Shown: positions 44,424-54,354, numbered from the stretch's first letter. The stretch: 64,000 bases of DNA from an uncultured Photobacterium sp. (GCF_947502415.1 NZ_CANMZV010000011.1:62001-126000), one strand, 5' to 3'. Notes: generated by a model not told the origin, from the sequence alone. Translations and numbers: made by a program.

Positions 44424-45593
44424 ATGCAAAAGAGTTCTACAATTCATGCTTTACTTGCGGCAACGGCATTGTTTTCTTCTGTAGTCTTTGCCACTCCCAC
44501 TGTCATTCCTGATGCGCCGGCTCTTGGTGCAAAAGGTTACGTGTTAATGGATTACCATACTGGACAGGTCCTTGTTGAGAAAAATGCTCATGAGCGTTTA
44601 AATCCCGCCAGTCTCACTAAGTTGATGACCAGCTATGTTGCCGGGCAAGAAATGAAAAGTGGCAATATCAGCAAAGATGATCTTGTGGTGATTAGCCGAA
44701 ACGCTTGGGCTAAGAATTTTCCTGATTCTTCCAAAATGTTCATTGAGGTAAATACCGAAGTGAACATGATGGATTTATACCGTGGCTTAATTGTTCAATC
44801 AGGTAATGATGCCAGTGTTGCGATTGCCGAACATGTTGCTGGCTCTGAAGGGGCATTTGTGAGTTTAATGAACTCATGGGCCCAGAAGCTCAATATGAAA
44901 GACAGTTCTTTTTCTAATGCTCACGGCTTGGATAACAGCGCTCTTTATTCAACACCGTATGATATAGCTTTACTTGGCAGGGCCTTGATTAACGATCTTC
45001 CTGATATTTACTCATTGTATAGCGAACGTTCTTTTACCTATAACGACATAACCCAAAGAAACAGAAATGGCTTACTAGGTGATAAAAGCCTGAATGTGGA
45101 TGGTATGAAAACCGGATATACCAGTGGTGCTGGTTACAGTTTAGCGAGTTCAGCTACGCAAGGAGAGATGCGTTTGATCTCTGTGGTTATGGGGTCAAAA
45201 AGTACGAGAAGCCGGGAGTCTGAAAGTAAACAGTTGCTGAATTATGGTTTTCGTTTTTTTGAAACTGTATCACCACACTCGAAAGGTGCCGAAGTTCTGA
45301 ATGAACGTGTCTGGATGGGTAATGCAAACAGTATCTCTTTGGGAACACAAAATACCTCGTATGTGACATTGTCACGAAATGACATTAAGAAGCTGACCGC
45401 TAGCGTCGAGCTTAATGATGAACTTGTCGCTCCGATAAAAAAAGGGGAGGTGGTTGGTAAAATCTTTTATCAGGTGGATGGCAAGCCGATAAAAGAAGTA
45501 CCTCTGGTCGCCCTGGAAAATGTGCAAGAAGGTGGTTTTTTTAGCCGTTTGATTGACTATATAAAAATGTTTTTTGTCAGCTTATTTAAATAA
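44424..45593 (+). CDS. dacA: D-alanyl-D-alanine carboxypeptidase (PBP5/6 type)
   Basis: 389 residues from ATG 44424, chosen because the signal peptide (MQKSSTIHALLAATALFSSVVFA) starts there; an upstream frame to 44364 has no support. Motifs: SLTK (active Ser, Lys), SGN and KTG (MKTGYTSGAG). A C-terminal beta domain and a final amphipathic helix (FFSRLIDYIKMFFVSLF) anchor it to the outer face of the inner membrane, as in PBP5. It trims the terminal D-Ala of pentapeptides. The symbol marks the family; dacC or dacD types are not excluded. Confidence 0.88.
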   Translation: MQKSSTIHALLAATALFSSVVFATPTVIPDAPALGAKGYVLMDYHTGQVLVEKNAHERLNPASLTKLMTSYVAGQEMKSGNISKDDLVVISRNAWAKNFPDSSKMFIEVNTEVNMMDLYRGLIVQSGNDASVAIAEHVAGSEGAFVSLMNSWAQKLNMKDSSFSNAHGLDNSALYSTPYDIALLGRALINDLPDIYSLYSERSFTYNDITQRNRNGLLGDKSLNVDGMKTGYTSGAGYSLASSATQGEMRLISVVMGSKSTRSRESESKQLLNYGFRFFETVSPHSKGAEVLNERVWMGNANSISLGTQNTSYVTLSRNDIKKLTASVELNDELVAPIKKGEVVGKIFYQVDGKPIKEVPLVALENVQEGGFFSRLIDYIKMFFVSLFK

Positions 45594-45897
45594 GAATCTT
45601 TATTCATCTTAGTAATAAAAACGTTGTGATAAATAAGGGCCGCAATTTGCGGCTCTTTTTATATGAATGTATTCTTGCGTACATTTGGGGTTAACATCAA
45701 TTTTTAGATTTCATTGGTTGATATTATTCTGAGTATGTTCAGGATTTATTGGTTATGGGTATATTACCTAAGGGCGATAGTGTGGTGGTTGTATTTACGG
45801 TGAGATGGCTGACTTTTTATACTGAGTGCATACTGTTTTGGTAGATAGATGGACGGTGTTTGTTGAATGAAAAATTTAACACTATAGGATTATTAAT
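45594..45897. other. Intergenic region before the NYN gene
   Basis: About 300 bases; besides the terminator at 45636-45661 nothing is clear. The 150 bases next to the NYN gene are AT-rich like that gene. Confidence 0.35.
45636..45661 (+). terminator. Terminator of the dacA-like gene
   Basis: Stem GGGCCGCA / TGCGGCTC with G-T pairing possible, 3-base loop, then five T. Confidence 0.85.
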
Positions 45898-46671
45898 TTG
45901 ATAGACATAAATTCAGAAAAGAAAATTGCTGTATTAATTGATGCAGAAAATGCACAGTACTCGGTTCTTGATTATGTATTAAAAGAGCTTTCAAAGCATG
46001 GTCATATTTTGGTTAAAAGAGCATATGGTGATTGGAGTTCAGATTGTTTAAAAAACTGGAAGCAACAATTAAATGAGCTTGCTATTAATCCAATCCAACA
46101 ATTTTCTTATACTCATGGCAAGAATTCCTCTGATGCTGCAATGATCATCGATGCAATGGACTTATTATATTCTAATAATTTTGATGCGTTTGCTCTAGTT
46201 AGTAGTGATAGTGATTTTACAAAGCTTGCTTCAAGGTTAAAGGAGTCTGAAATATATGTATTTGGTGTCGGAGAGAAGAAAACGCCGATAGCTTTTAGAA
46301 ATGCATGCGATGATTTCATGTATACAGAAGTGATTAGAGAGCGCTATATAGTAAAAGAAGAATCAGAGATTGCTATTCCAGATAAAATCAAGAACTCAGT
46401 ATCCAAAGAAATTAGGAACAAACTCCGAATGGATACAAGGCTTGTTAAAATATTGAGAGGGGCTGTTTCGGAATACGCTGATGAAGATGGCTGGTCGTTT
46501 CTTGGCCGGTGTGGAGGTTTAATAAAACGACAATATCCAGATTTTAGCTCAAAAAACTACGGATTTAATACGCTAAGTCAATTGGTAGAAGCTACTGAAC
46601 TTTTTGATATTGAACGTAGGCCAACGGGAACTGGTGCGTTTCATATTTACATCAAAGATCAGAGAAAATAG
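45898..46671 (+). CDS. NYN domain protein with C-terminal OST-HTH/LOTUS-like domain
   Basis: 257 residues with a TTG start; AGGAT is seven bases upstream and no earlier ATG or GTG fits. Residues about 8-150 form a NYN (PIN-like) nuclease domain with the acidic motifs VLIDAENAQ, NSSDAAMIIDAMDLL and FALVSSDSDFTKLASRL. Residues about 175-250 (LVKILRGAVSEYADEDGWSFLGRCGGLIKRQYPDFSSKNYGFNTLSQLVEATELFDIER) match the LOTUS/OST-HTH RNA-binding fold. This pairing suggests an RNA-targeting nuclease. It is visibly more A/T-rich than its neighbours and uses AGA, AGG and ATA often, so recent acquisition is likely. Confidence 0.82.
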   Translation: MIDINSEKKIAVLIDAENAQYSVLDYVLKELSKHGHILVKRAYGDWSSDCLKNWKQQLNELAINPIQQFSYTHGKNSSDAAMIIDAMDLLYSNNFDAFALVSSDSDFTKLASRLKESEIYVFGVGEKKTPIAFRNACDDFMYTEVIRERYIVKEESEIAIPDKIKNSVSKEIRNKLRMDTRLVKILRGAVSEYADEDGWSFLGRCGGLIKRQYPDFSSKNYGFNTLSQLVEATELFDIERRPTGTGAFHIYIKDQRK

Positions 46672-46690
46672 TTATGAAAATTGGTATAAA

Positions 46691-46715
46691 GTGCCACTAC
46701 TTAAAGTAGTGGCAC
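46691..46715. terminator. Bidirectional hairpin between the NYN gene and ppiB
   Basis: 12-bp perfect stem GTGCCACTACTT / AAGTAGTGGCAC separated by one base. T-run is weak on either strand. Confidence 0.65.
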
Positions 46716-46721
46716 GCCACA

Positions 46722-47213
46722 TTATTTGACCGTCACTTTTTCAATAATGATAGCTTCACACGGCACATCATCATGACCATACTTAGATGTTGTTTTAACT
46801 TTTGCAATTTCATTAACAACATCCATACTGGCAATGACTTTACCAAATACAGCATAGCCCCAGCCTTGGTTGGTGGTTGCAGTATGATCAAGGAAGTCGT
46901 TATCGGCTAAGTTGATAAAAAATTGTCCGGTTGCAGAATGTGGCGCATCAGTTCGTGCCATCGCAATCGTGCCGATAACGTTTTTAAGTCCACGGTTAGC
47001 TTCATTGACAATAGGCGCGCGAGTCGGCTTTTCTTGCATGTCTTTAGTATGGCCACCACCTTGTATCATAAAGCCTTTTATTACACGGTGAAAAATAGTT
47101 CCTTCATAGAAACCGTCTTGGCAATACTTTAAGAAATTCCTTGAACTGACAGGTGCTTTATCAAAATTCAGTTCGATCTCGATATCGCCTAAATTAGTGG
47201 TAAAAATAATCAT
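46722..47213 (-). CDS. ppiB: Peptidyl-prolyl cis-trans isomerase B (cyclophilin)
   Basis: 163 residues, no signal, so cytoplasmic. Cyclophilin active-site motifs are intact: [13 protein letters not shown] (catalytic Arg), [25 protein letters not shown] and [16 protein letters not shown]. It speeds proline isomerisation in protein folding. Confidence 0.95.
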   Translation of the reverse strand: MIIFTTNLGDIEIELNFDKAPVSSRNFLKYCQDGFYEGTIFHRVIKGFMIQGGGHTKDMQEKPTRAPIVNEANRGLKNVIGTIAMARTDAPHSATGQFFINLADNDFLDHTATTNQGWGYAVFGKVIASMDVVNEIAKVKTTSKYGHDDVPCEAIIIEKVTVK

Positions 47214-47344
47214 ATTAGCTGTAACCGTGTTGGTATCAATTTAGTCGCGACGCAGTATACGAAATCAAAACGTCAAACAGTAGTGTCAAATTACGAGTTG
47301 AAGCATTATTAATCGAAGCTTTACTATTGTAGGCCCAATAAAGG

Positions 47345-47372
47345 AAAGAGCCGCAATGTGCGGCTCTTTTTA
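47345..47372. terminator. Terminator between ppiB and ttcA
   Basis: 11-bp stem AAAGAGCCGCA / TGCGGCTCTTT, loop ATG, T run on the plus strand and a T-rich tract on the minus strand. It serves ttcA on the minus strand. Confidence 0.85.
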
Positions 47373-47392
47373 GATATAATTGATGAATGTGC

Positions 47393-48322
47393 TTAGTTTA
47401 CTTGCACAACATTCAATTGCTCACCTGGATCGAACTCTGAAACAGCTTCCACGGAAACCGGAGAAGTTGGAATCTCTTGCTTATCGAAAGCAATATCACC
47501 ACCGTCGATAGCTCCAGAGTCTTTGTTGATGCTCTTAAAATCAAACAAATCGAAATCGGCCAAGTGTGATGGTACAACATTCTGCATTGCAGTGAACATT
47601 GTCTCAATACGGCCCGGATGAGATTTATCCCAGCCTCGCAGCATTTCTTTGATGATCTGGCGTTGCATATTTGGCTGAGAACCACACAGGTTACACGGAA
47701 TGATAGGGAAGTCCTTCATTTCGCTGAAACGCTCAATGTCTTTCTCACGGCAGTATGCAAGAGGGCGGATCACAACGTGCTCGCCATTGTCTGAAACCAG
47801 CTTAGGTGGCATACCTTTCATCTTACCGCCGTAGAACATGTTCAGGAATAGGGTCTCCAGCATGTCGTCACGGTGATGACCTAGAGCGATCTTGGTTGCA
47901 CCAATCTCTTTCGCTGTACGGTACAAGATACCGCGGCGAAGGCGAGAACATAGTGAGCAAGTTGTTTTACCTTCAGGAATCTTCTCTTTAACGATTGAGT
48001 AGGTATCTTCGTTAACGATTTTGTATTCGACATCCAGAGACTCAAGGTATTCAGGAAGCACATGTTCAGGGAAACCTGGTTGCTTCTGATCAAGGTTCAC
48101 TGCAATCAGCTCAAAATTAACAGGCGCATTGCGCTTTAGGCTGCATAGGATATCCAGCATAGTGTAGCTGTCTTTGCCGCCTGATAGGCAAACCATGATG
48201 CGATCGCCTTCTTCAATCATGTTGAAGTCGGCAATGGCGTTACCTACGTTACGACGTAGTTTTTTTTGCAGCTTGTTAAAGTTGTATTGCTGAGCCTTGG
48301 TTAGCTCTTGAGTTTCGCTCAT
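47393..48322 (-). CDS. ttcA: tRNA 2-thiocytidine(32) synthetase TtcA
   Basis: 309 residues. It thiolates C32 of tRNA using ATP and an Fe-S cluster. The PP-loop SGGKDSYT (ATP), the [10 protein letters not shown] pair and the CNLCGSQ pair are present as in E. coli TtcA. The C-terminal extension of about 25 residues ([16 protein letters not shown]... VVQVN) is typical of Vibrionaceae versions. Confidence 0.96.
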   Translation of the reverse strand: MSETQELTKAQQYNFNKLQKKLRRNVGNAIADFNMIEEGDRIMVCLSGGKDSYTMLDILCSLKRNAPVNFELIAVNLDQKQPGFPEHVLPEYLESLDVEYKIVNEDTYSIVKEKIPEGKTTCSLCSRLRRGILYRTAKEIGATKIALGHHRDDMLETLFLNMFYGGKMKGMPPKLVSDNGEHVVIRPLAYCREKDIERFSEMKDFPIIPCNLCGSQPNMQRQIIKEMLRGWDKSHPGRIETMFTAMQNVVPSHLADFDLFDFKSINKDSGAIDGGDIAFDKQEIPTSPVSVEAVSEFDPGEQLNVVQVN

Positions 48323-48676
48323 TCTCAGTCTCTCTTTGAAAAATGGGAAATTGCTGTGTTATTTACTGATTATTCTATTTGATGTCAGTAAATTAGCGGG
48401 TTGGATACACCCAAGCAGTCCCATTTGTCAGTAAAAGTTGTTGCTTCCACTGCCGGCATTGAACTGGCAGAAAGTTCGTGGCGTGTATGATACGGATTCA
48501 AGCCACAGATACTAGTACCTTTTTACATAAATATTGTCAGTTTTAGTGAAAAAACGGACTTAGGCAAATTCACAGCTTAAGTGAATATGTAGATTACTGC
48601 TTGTCGCTCTTCAAAGAGCTATTGATGTTCAGCTATAATTCAACGTCTTATCAGTTTTAGTTTTTAAGGAAATAAA
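48323..48676. other. Intergenic region between ttcA and a lipoprotein gene
   Basis: About 350 bases. Inverted repeats ATTCAC/GTGAAT (48568-48586) and GCTCTT/AAGAGC (48606-48619) precede a good -10 (TATAAT, 48634-48639) for the lipoprotein gene. No ORF. Confidence 0.4.
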
Positions 48677-49024
48677 ATGGCATTGTCTTGGTGGTCAAAA
48701 TCATTGACTTTAGGTTTGGTGACAATGTCACTTGTGGGGTGCTCTGCTCAACAATCAAAAAGCTTAGGTATGCGGAGCAGTACGGTAAAGAGCGTTCCGC
48801 AAAAAATGACTAATCTTGAATTATGCGAGACCTTTGCTTATAGCCGTAAAGCAAAGCATTCACGGGTTGCTATTGCCAGTGAGTGGACCCGCCGCGGACT
48901 TAGTCATAAGTATTGCGATAAAATTAGCAATGAATACTACCTGACAACAGCAATTAAGAAGCTGGCAAATACTGAAGAGAAGCCTAAGAGTAAGAAGGTT
49001 CAGCCAGTTAAGCCTGTAAAATAA
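48677..49024 (+). CDS. Small lipoprotein, unknown function
   Basis: 115 residues, AAGGAAAT before the ATG. N-terminal signal with lipobox LVGC (SLVGCSAQQ). Mature part: a helical core with two Cys (NLELCETFAYSRKAKH... SHKYCDK) and a Lys/Pro-rich C-terminal tail (EEKPKSKKVQPVKPVK). No family recognised. Own promoter and terminator. Confidence 0.65.
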   Translation: MALSWWSKSLTLGLVTMSLVGCSAQQSKSLGMRSSTVKSVPQKMTNLELCETFAYSRKAKHSRVAIASEWTRRGLSHKYCDKISNEYYLTTAIKKLANTEEKPKSKKVQPVKPVK

Positions 49025-49035
49025 ACCTGATAATA

Positions 49036-49065
49036 CAAAGAAGCCTCTACATGGAGGCTTCTTTG
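49036..49065. terminator. Bidirectional terminator between the lipoprotein gene and uspE
   Basis: 12-bp perfect stem CAAAGAAGCCTC / GAGGCTTCTTTG with a 6-base loop. Confidence 0.85.
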
Positions 49066-49089
49066 TTAATGTTGAAAACTAGAAAGAAA

Positions 49090-50031
49090 TTAATCGAGAC
49101 GTGGGCTAAGCGGACTAACATAACCCTCAGGTTTTAGTGCCAACAAATCACAGTTCAAGCTGTCGATAGTATGCTCTGCAGTATTACCAATGAAAACCGC
49201 CGATAGTCCAGTGCGACCTGTGGTTCCCAAAATAACAAGTTCAGCATCTAACTCTTCAGCAACTTGTGGTATGACATCTTCTGGTAATCCCTCAATGACA
49301 TGAGTTTGCTCTTCAGGCAGACCATGTTTATGGCGAAGTGCTTTCATTGATGTAAGGTGGTGGCCGCGAACGGCATCAGTGTATGAAGCTGGATCAAATT
49401 CAGGCAGCTCAATTGTAATATTCACCGGGGTTGCCGGATAGGCGTTAACCAAATTAACTTCAGCCTCCAATATATCTGCAATAACCAAGGCTTCAGATAC
49501 AATAGCATCGTTGAGTTGGTCATGAGTTTCACTGTCAGCTGCCAGGTTTACACTCGCAATGATCTTACCGTTTTCTGGCCAGCTATGATCTTTAACCATT
49601 AATACCGGACAAGGGCATTTACGTAATAAATGCCAGTCAGTTGGCGTAAAAATAACAGAGCCGATTTTGTCGTGATCATGCGTTGCTTTAATCAACATGT
49701 CATGCTCATGACTGAACACTTCAGCGATAATGGCTTCGTAAGGACGATTGTGCCAAACCACTGTAATCGTGATATCAAAACCGTCATCTGTGTATGGACG
49801 AATGATATCTTTCAGCCATTCTTCTCTTTGCATAATGACGCCACGACGCATTGCTTGTCGCTCGTCAGCCGATAGCATCGATGTCATCTCATAAGAAAAG
49901 TCATAAATAGCAAGGAAGAGGGTGATTTTCACATCCTGTGATTTTCTGGCGAGATGGACAGCACGAGACAATGCTGGCTGATGATCCTGAATTGGATCAG
50001 CAACAACGAGAATATTATTGTACTTAGTCAT
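49090..50031 (-). CDS. uspE: Universal stress protein E
   Basis: 313 residues from ATG 50031, with AAGGGGG upstream. Two tandem Usp domains (about 1-145 and 155-310); the second ends with ELVILGTTGRTGLSAVFIGNTAEHTIDSLNCDLLALKPEGY, which carries the G-2x-G-9x-G nucleotide motif. This is UspE (YdaA). It lies next to fnr in Enterobacteria and Vibrio alike, as here. Confidence 0.94.
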   Translation of the reverse strand: MTKYNNILVVADPIQDHQPALSRAVHLARKSQDVKITLFLAIYDFSYEMTSMLSADERQAMRRGVIMQREEWLKDIIRPYTDDGFDITITVVWHNRPYEAIIAEVFSHEHDMLIKATHDHDKIGSVIFTPTDWHLLRKCPCPVLMVKDHSWPENGKIIASVNLAADSETHDQLNDAIVSEALVIADILEAEVNLVNAYPATPVNITIELPEFDPASYTDAVRGHHLTSMKALRHKHGLPEEQTHVIEGLPEDVIPQVAEELDAELVILGTTGRTGLSAVFIGNTAEHTIDSLNCDLLALKPEGYVSPLSPRLD

Positions 50032-50201
50032 AACAGCCCCCTTACACAAACGTGTTGGCATCAAAACCAATTTCTGAATCCTCTGTAAAGGAATAATATC
50101 TATCGCTTCAATACCATTTTCCGCGAGTAGATAAATCAGATTAGTATATTAACTGTAACGTATAGAAGAAATTATGGGGAGCTCGGAAAGGGGATTAATA
50201 T

Positions 50202-50237
50202 AAAAAAAGTGATACGGCTCATAGCTCGTATCACTTT
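50202..50237 (-). terminator. Terminator of fnr
   Basis: 11-bp stem AAAGTGATACG / CGTATCACTTT (50206-50216 and 50227-50237) with a 10-base loop, then T run on the minus strand. Confidence 0.88.
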
Positions 50238-50257
50238 CTTTGTAATCAAGAAATTAA

Positions 50258-51013
50258 TTAGGAGGCGTTGTTTTTGCTTACACCAGCAAGTCGAGCCAGT
50301 TCTTCATGATCCAGGATAGTAATGTACTTACCTTTAACACTCAGCATTTCTGACTTTTGAAAACGTCCAAGCAAGCGGCTAATTGTTTCTACGGTTAATC
50401 CCAGATAATTACCAATGTCACCACGTGTCATTGTTAGACGGAACTCTCGAGGTGAGAAACCACGCTGAGAGAAACGCAGAGATAAGTTATAGAGGAAGGC
50501 CGCCAAACGTTCTTCTGCATTCTTCTTAGAAAGAAGCAGGATCATTTCTTGGTCGCCTTTAATTTCGTTACTCATTAAGCGCATGATTTGCTGGCGCAAC
50601 TTTGGCATTTTGCCTGACAAATCATCAAGAATTTCAAATGGGATCTCACATACCATTGATGTTTCTAGTGACTGCGCGAAACTAGGGTGCATCATTTCGT
50701 TGATAGCATCGAAACCTACCAGGTCACCGGCTAAGTGAAAGGCCGTAATTTGCTCATCACCTTGCTCGGTAATGGTGTAACTTTTGATGGTGCCTGAACG
50801 GATCGCGTATAGCGATTTTAGTTCATCCCCAGCCTTAAAAAGCTCTTGTCCTTTCTGGATTGGCTTTTTACGTTCAATAATTTGATCTAGTTGATCGAGC
50901 TCAGACTCATTTAAAGTAAATGGAATACACAACTGACTAATACTGCAATCCTGACAGTGGATAGCACATCCGCCTGACTGGATACGTTTGGTTGTAAGTT
51001 TGTCTGAAATCAT
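50258..51013 (-). CDS. fnr: Oxygen-sensing regulator FNR (EtrA)
   Basis: 251 residues. CRP/FNR family activator that uses a [4Fe-4S] cluster to sense O2. Ligand cysteines Cys20, Cys23, Cys29 ([11 protein letters not shown]) and Cys122 match E. coli FNR numbering. HTH near the C-terminus: [24 protein letters not shown], with the E-SR recognition pattern. Upstream is a 9/10 FNR box at 51031-51044, 18 bases before the start codon, so repression by its own product is likely. The cbb3 oxidase genes lie just upstream on the same strand. Confidence 0.97.
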   Translation of the reverse strand: MISDKLTTKRIQSGGCAIHCQDCSISQLCIPFTLNESELDQLDQIIERKKPIQKGQELFKAGDELKSLYAIRSGTIKSYTITEQGDEQITAFHLAGDLVGFDAINEMMHPSFAQSLETSMVCEIPFEILDDLSGKMPKLRQQIMRLMSNEIKGDQEMILLLSKKNAEERLAAFLYNLSLRFSQRGFSPREFRLTMTRGDIGNYLGLTVETISRLLGRFQKSEMLSVKGKYITILDHEELARLAGVSKNNAS

Positions 51014-51030
51014 AAGCCTGTCTAACCAAT

Positions 51031-51044
51031 TTGATGTAGGTCAA
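51031..51044. promoter_or_regulatory. FNR box upstream of fnr
   Basis: TTGAT-GTAG-GTCAA, nine of ten matches to TTGATnnnnATCAA. Centred about 25 bases before the fnr ATG, a position suited to autorepression. Confidence 0.75.
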
Positions 51045-51087
51045 TATTTTAACATATTATGAAGCAATATGACGAGTATTAAAAAGC

Positions 51088-51765
51088 CTACAATATTTGT
51101 TTGATTGCTATATAACCAGTATGAAGCCCATAAACCAATAACATCAAGGCACTGGCGCGTTTGAAATAGAGACTTTTTAACAGATTTTGTAGCTGTTGAG
51201 CCATAGAACCGACTGCGATCATCGCAGGAAGCGTCCCAATTCCGAAGGCAAACATTACGCCTGCACCAGAAATGGCACTTCCAGAAACCGCCGCCCAGCT
51301 AAGTGTTGAATAGACCAATCCGCAAGGTAACCAGCCCCAAAGTAACCCGAACGGCAGGGCTGAAATTGGTGATTTAAGCGGTAATAGTGACTTGGCTGTC
51401 GGTGATAAATAACGCCATAGATATTGGCCTGCGCGTTCTATTTTTGTAATGCCTAACCACCACTGTCCGATATAAAGAGCCAGTAAAATCATCATGATAG
51501 CTGCAAATAGCCGCAGAGATACCAGCGCTGTCGAATAACCGCTTAGTGAAGCCACGCCAGCAAAGGCGCCGCCTATGATTGCTCCGGCAATAGCGTAAGA
51601 TACAAGGCGGCCGATATTGTAACAAAACAGGTAAGGCCAACGACTCGATTGTTGTTGGCCTGGCATGCCGAGAGTTAGCGCTGCTGCAACGCCACCACAC
51701 ATACCCAAGCAGTGTCCTGCACCCATAAGTCCAATCACAAACGCTGCATAAAAATCGATGTTCAC
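51088..51765 (-). CDS. TauE/SafE-type membrane protein of the cbb3 assembly operon
   Basis: 225 residues, GTG start overlapping ccoS by four bases. Six or seven TM segments with GAGHCLGMCGGVAAALTLG near the N-terminus and PFGLLWGWLPCGLVYSTLSWA mid-protein, both typical of this DUF2669-like branch (sulfite exporter TauE/SafE family) found after ccoS. The paired Cys (CLGMCG, PCG) are compatible with a metal or thiol role, perhaps copper handling for the oxidase. Function not established. Confidence 0.8.
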   Translation of the reverse strand: MNIDFYAAFVIGLMGAGHCLGMCGGVAAALTLGMPGQQQSSRWPYLFCYNIGRLVSYAIAGAIIGGAFAGVASLSGYSTALVSLRLFAAIMMILLALYIGQWWLGITKIERAGQYLWRYLSPTAKSLLPLKSPISALPFGLLWGWLPCGLVYSTLSWAAVSGSAISGAGVMFAFGIGTLPAMIAVGSMAQQLQNLLKSLYFKRASALMLLVYGLHTGYIAIKQIL

Positions 51766-51968
51766 GACTCTTTATTACTCTCTTCTTGATGATTTGATTG
51801 TGATTTCTTCTGCGGGGAGTTATTTGGTTTGTCTTCATCGAAAAGGATGTCGTAACCCTGACGCTCAAGATCTTCAAACTGCTCGTTCTTCACAGCCCAG
51901 AGAAAGATGCCGACAGCGACGCAGACAAAAATGATCGCAATTGGTATTAACAAGTAAAGACTAGTCAT
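51762..51968 (-). CDS. ccoS: Cbb3 oxidase maturation protein CcoS
   Basis: 68 residues. One N-terminal TM (LYLLIPIAIIFVCVAVGIFLWAV) followed by KNEQFEDLERQGYDILFDED, the invariant CcoS signature. Needed for cofactor insertion in cbb3 oxidase. Overlaps ccoI (8 bases) and the TauE-like gene (4 bases). Confidence 0.95.
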   Translation of the reverse strand: MTSLYLLIPIAIIFVCVAVGIFLWAVKNEQFEDLERQGYDILFDEDKPNNSPQKKSQSNHQEESNKES

Positions 51969-54354
51969 TTTCTCTTAATAACCTTAAAGAGTTTGATACA
52001 ACTATGATTGAGCTGGCTGACATCCCAACTACGGCTATATAAGGAGCAACAAACCCTGTAATGGCCAGTGGCAGAATGACAAGGTTGTAACCAAGAGCCC
52101 ATGCCAGATTTTCACGAATAATTCTGCGAGTTTTGAGTGCCAGTTCTCGAGCTCGTAAAATTCGTGATAGTTGATCCCCAAGCAATACCATATCTGCAGA
52201 AGATTTGGCAACGTCCGTACCGCCACCCATAGCTACGGAAAGGTGAGCACCTGCCAAAACAGGGGCATCATTCACACCGTCACCAATCATAAGAGCAATA
52301 TGATTTTTACCAAGATTACGAAGGTACTCCAATTTTCCTTCCGGGGTTGCACCCGCGACCAGGTTATCGATGTTCAATTTATCAGCCACAACCTGAGCAT
52401 TGGCTGAATGGTCTCCGGTTAGCATAGTGACTTTAATTCCTGATGACTGAAATTGTTCAACCAGCTCTTTACTGTCTTCGCGGATAGGGTCATCAAGTTT
52501 GAAGCCTGCAATTAGCTGGTTATCACGAGAAAGCCATACTTGGAAACGATTATCGCAATGCTCTAAAAGGGTGTTCTTTTCTGGATGGTTTTCAAGAGTA
52601 AATTCAGCCTGACCAATGCGCCATTCACGACCATTTAACTTACCTTTTAGTCCTCGGCCAATAACATTCTCTACTTCATCGAATGTTATCGTTGAATTGC
52701 GATAGGCAACAAAAGCCCTGGCGATTGGGTGATTTGCAAAACGTTCTAATTCAGCAGACACAGCCAAGGCATCATTTTGAGAGACATCACTTAATAATTT
52801 AGTTTCAACTAATCGAACGTTGCCTTCAGTGAGCGTACCGGTTTTATCTATTACCAGTTGGTTTACTTTGCATAAGGTCTCGAGAACATGCCCTCGGCGC
52901 AAAAGAATGCCGAGCCTCCCTAAGCTTGATGTTGAACAAGTGATTGCTGTTGGTGTCGCCAGCGATAAAGCACAAGGACAAGTAGCTACCAGTACAGCAA
53001 GAGTGATCCACAATGCATCTTCTGGTTTTTGTTGGTGCCAGAAAAGCCAGGTACATGCTGCTATAATTAAGATTCCAGTCACGAAATAACGAGCAACAAT
53101 ATCAGCGACTTCAGCTACTTTGGGTTTCGATGTTTGTGCTTCATCTTGTAAGCGTACGATATTAGAGATCAGTGAATTTTGTCGATCTCTAGTAATTTGT
53201 AGCGCGATGTTGCCATCGCCATTTATCGTACCGGCATAAACCAAATCGCCCTGAGAACGTGATACAGGCATAGGTTCACCGGTAAGCATGGATTCGTCAA
53301 TGGCGGTTTCACCACGAAGGATTTCCCCATCAGCAGGTAGGCTTTCACCAGGCAAAACAGTAATGATATCGCCGATGTTAAGTGTTTTGGCTGCAACCAG
53401 GGAACCGTCTTCCAGGGTTGCCATTGTTGGTACGAGTTTAAGCAGGTTAGCGCTGGCCGCTGCGGCTTGGCGACGGGCCCGCATTTCCAGAAAACGCCCA
53501 AGTAAAAGGAAGAAGGTAAACATTGAGATCGACTCAAAGAACACTTCGCCTTTTTCCATGACGGTCGCATAAAAGCTGGCGACATAAGCAAAGAGCAGGG
53601 CAATAGAAACCGGTACGTCCATGCCGAGGGCACGTGCCCGTATGTTTCGCCACGCATTAAGATAAAATGGCAGGGCGGAATACAGAAGTACCGGGGTAGC
53701 AAATATCAGGCTGACCCAGCGAAGGTAGTTCTTAAATTCTGTATCCAGGTCTCCAAATATTTCAAAATAGAGGGCAACCGCCAGCATCATCACCTGCATG
53801 GTTGCCAGGCCAGCAATCCCGAGCCGGTACAGGTAAGCTTTCATCGTCCGGTGGTATTGTTGCTCCTGGGCATCGGCTTCAAATGGAGCGGCTTTATAGC
53901 CTAACTGGTGAATTACAGAAAGCAGGTGACTTAGTTTCGTTTTTGCAGGATCCCAGTTCAGCAGAGCGCGGTGAGTGGTAGTATTAACCCGGATGGAAAC
54001 AATCCCCGGTTCTCGCATCAGTTGTTTTTCAATCAACCAAGCACAAGCCGCGCAGGAAACACCATCCAACGATAGTGATACTTCTTTGCTGTTTTCGGTA
54101 TCACGAACAAACTCCTGCTGAATTTCGTCATGATCATAAAGAAGAAGAGATTGTAACTGCTGTGGAACGAGATCGGCTTTTTCGGCGGGAGCGGTGCGGT
54201 ATTCATAATAAGAGGTCAGGCCGCTCTCGACGATGGTCTGGGCGACCGCTTCACAGCCAGGGCAGCACATTTCGCGCATTTCACCCATGATTTCAACTTG
54301 GTGTTGGCAACCCTGAGGAACAGGATCGCCGCAATGGTAACAGTTATTTGTCAT
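51961..54354 (-). CDS. ccoI: Copper-transporting P1B ATPase CcoI (FixI)
   Basis: 797 residues. Exports Cu(I) for the CuB site of cbb3 oxidase. An N-terminal Cys-rich segment (CYHCGDPVPQGC, MCCPGC) is followed by an HMA domain with GVSCAACAW, eight TM segments, the actuator loop with TGEPMPV, the ion-site CPC (ATCPCALSLATP), the phosphorylation motif DKTGT and the hinge GDGVNDAP. The N-terminal CxxC pairs are usual for FixI. ATGA overlap with ccoH. Confidence 0.96.
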   Translation of the reverse strand: MTNNCYHCGDPVPQGCQHQVEIMGEMREMCCPGCEAVAQTIVESGLTSYYEYRTAPAEKADLVPQQLQSLLLYDHDEIQQEFVRDTENSKEVSLSLDGVSCAACAWLIEKQLMREPGIVSIRVNTTTHRALLNWDPAKTKLSHLLSVIHQLGYKAAPFEADAQEQQYHRTMKAYLYRLGIAGLATMQVMMLAVALYFEIFGDLDTEFKNYLRWVSLIFATPVLLYSALPFYLNAWRNIRARALGMDVPVSIALLFAYVASFYATVMEKGEVFFESISMFTFFLLLGRFLEMRARRQAAAASANLLKLVPTMATLEDGSLVAAKTLNIGDIITVLPGESLPADGEILRGETAIDESMLTGEPMPVSRSQGDLVYAGTINGDGNIALQITRDRQNSLISNIVRLQDEAQTSKPKVAEVADIVARYFVTGILIIAACTWLFWHQQKPEDALWITLAVLVATCPCALSLATPTAITCSTSSLGRLGILLRRGHVLETLCKVNQLVIDKTGTLTEGNVRLVETKLLSDVSQNDALAVSAELERFANHPIARAFVAYRNSTITFDEVENVIGRGLKGKLNGREWRIGQAEFTLENHPEKNTLLEHCDNRFQVWLSRDNQLIAGFKLDDPIREDSKELVEQFQSSGIKVTMLTGDHSANAQVVADKLNIDNLVAGATPEGKLEYLRNLGKNHIALMIGDGVNDAPVLAGAHLSVAMGGGTDVAKSSADMVLLGDQLSRILRARELALKTRRIIRENLAWALGYNLVILPLAITGFVAPYIAVVGMSASSIIVVSNSLRLLREND

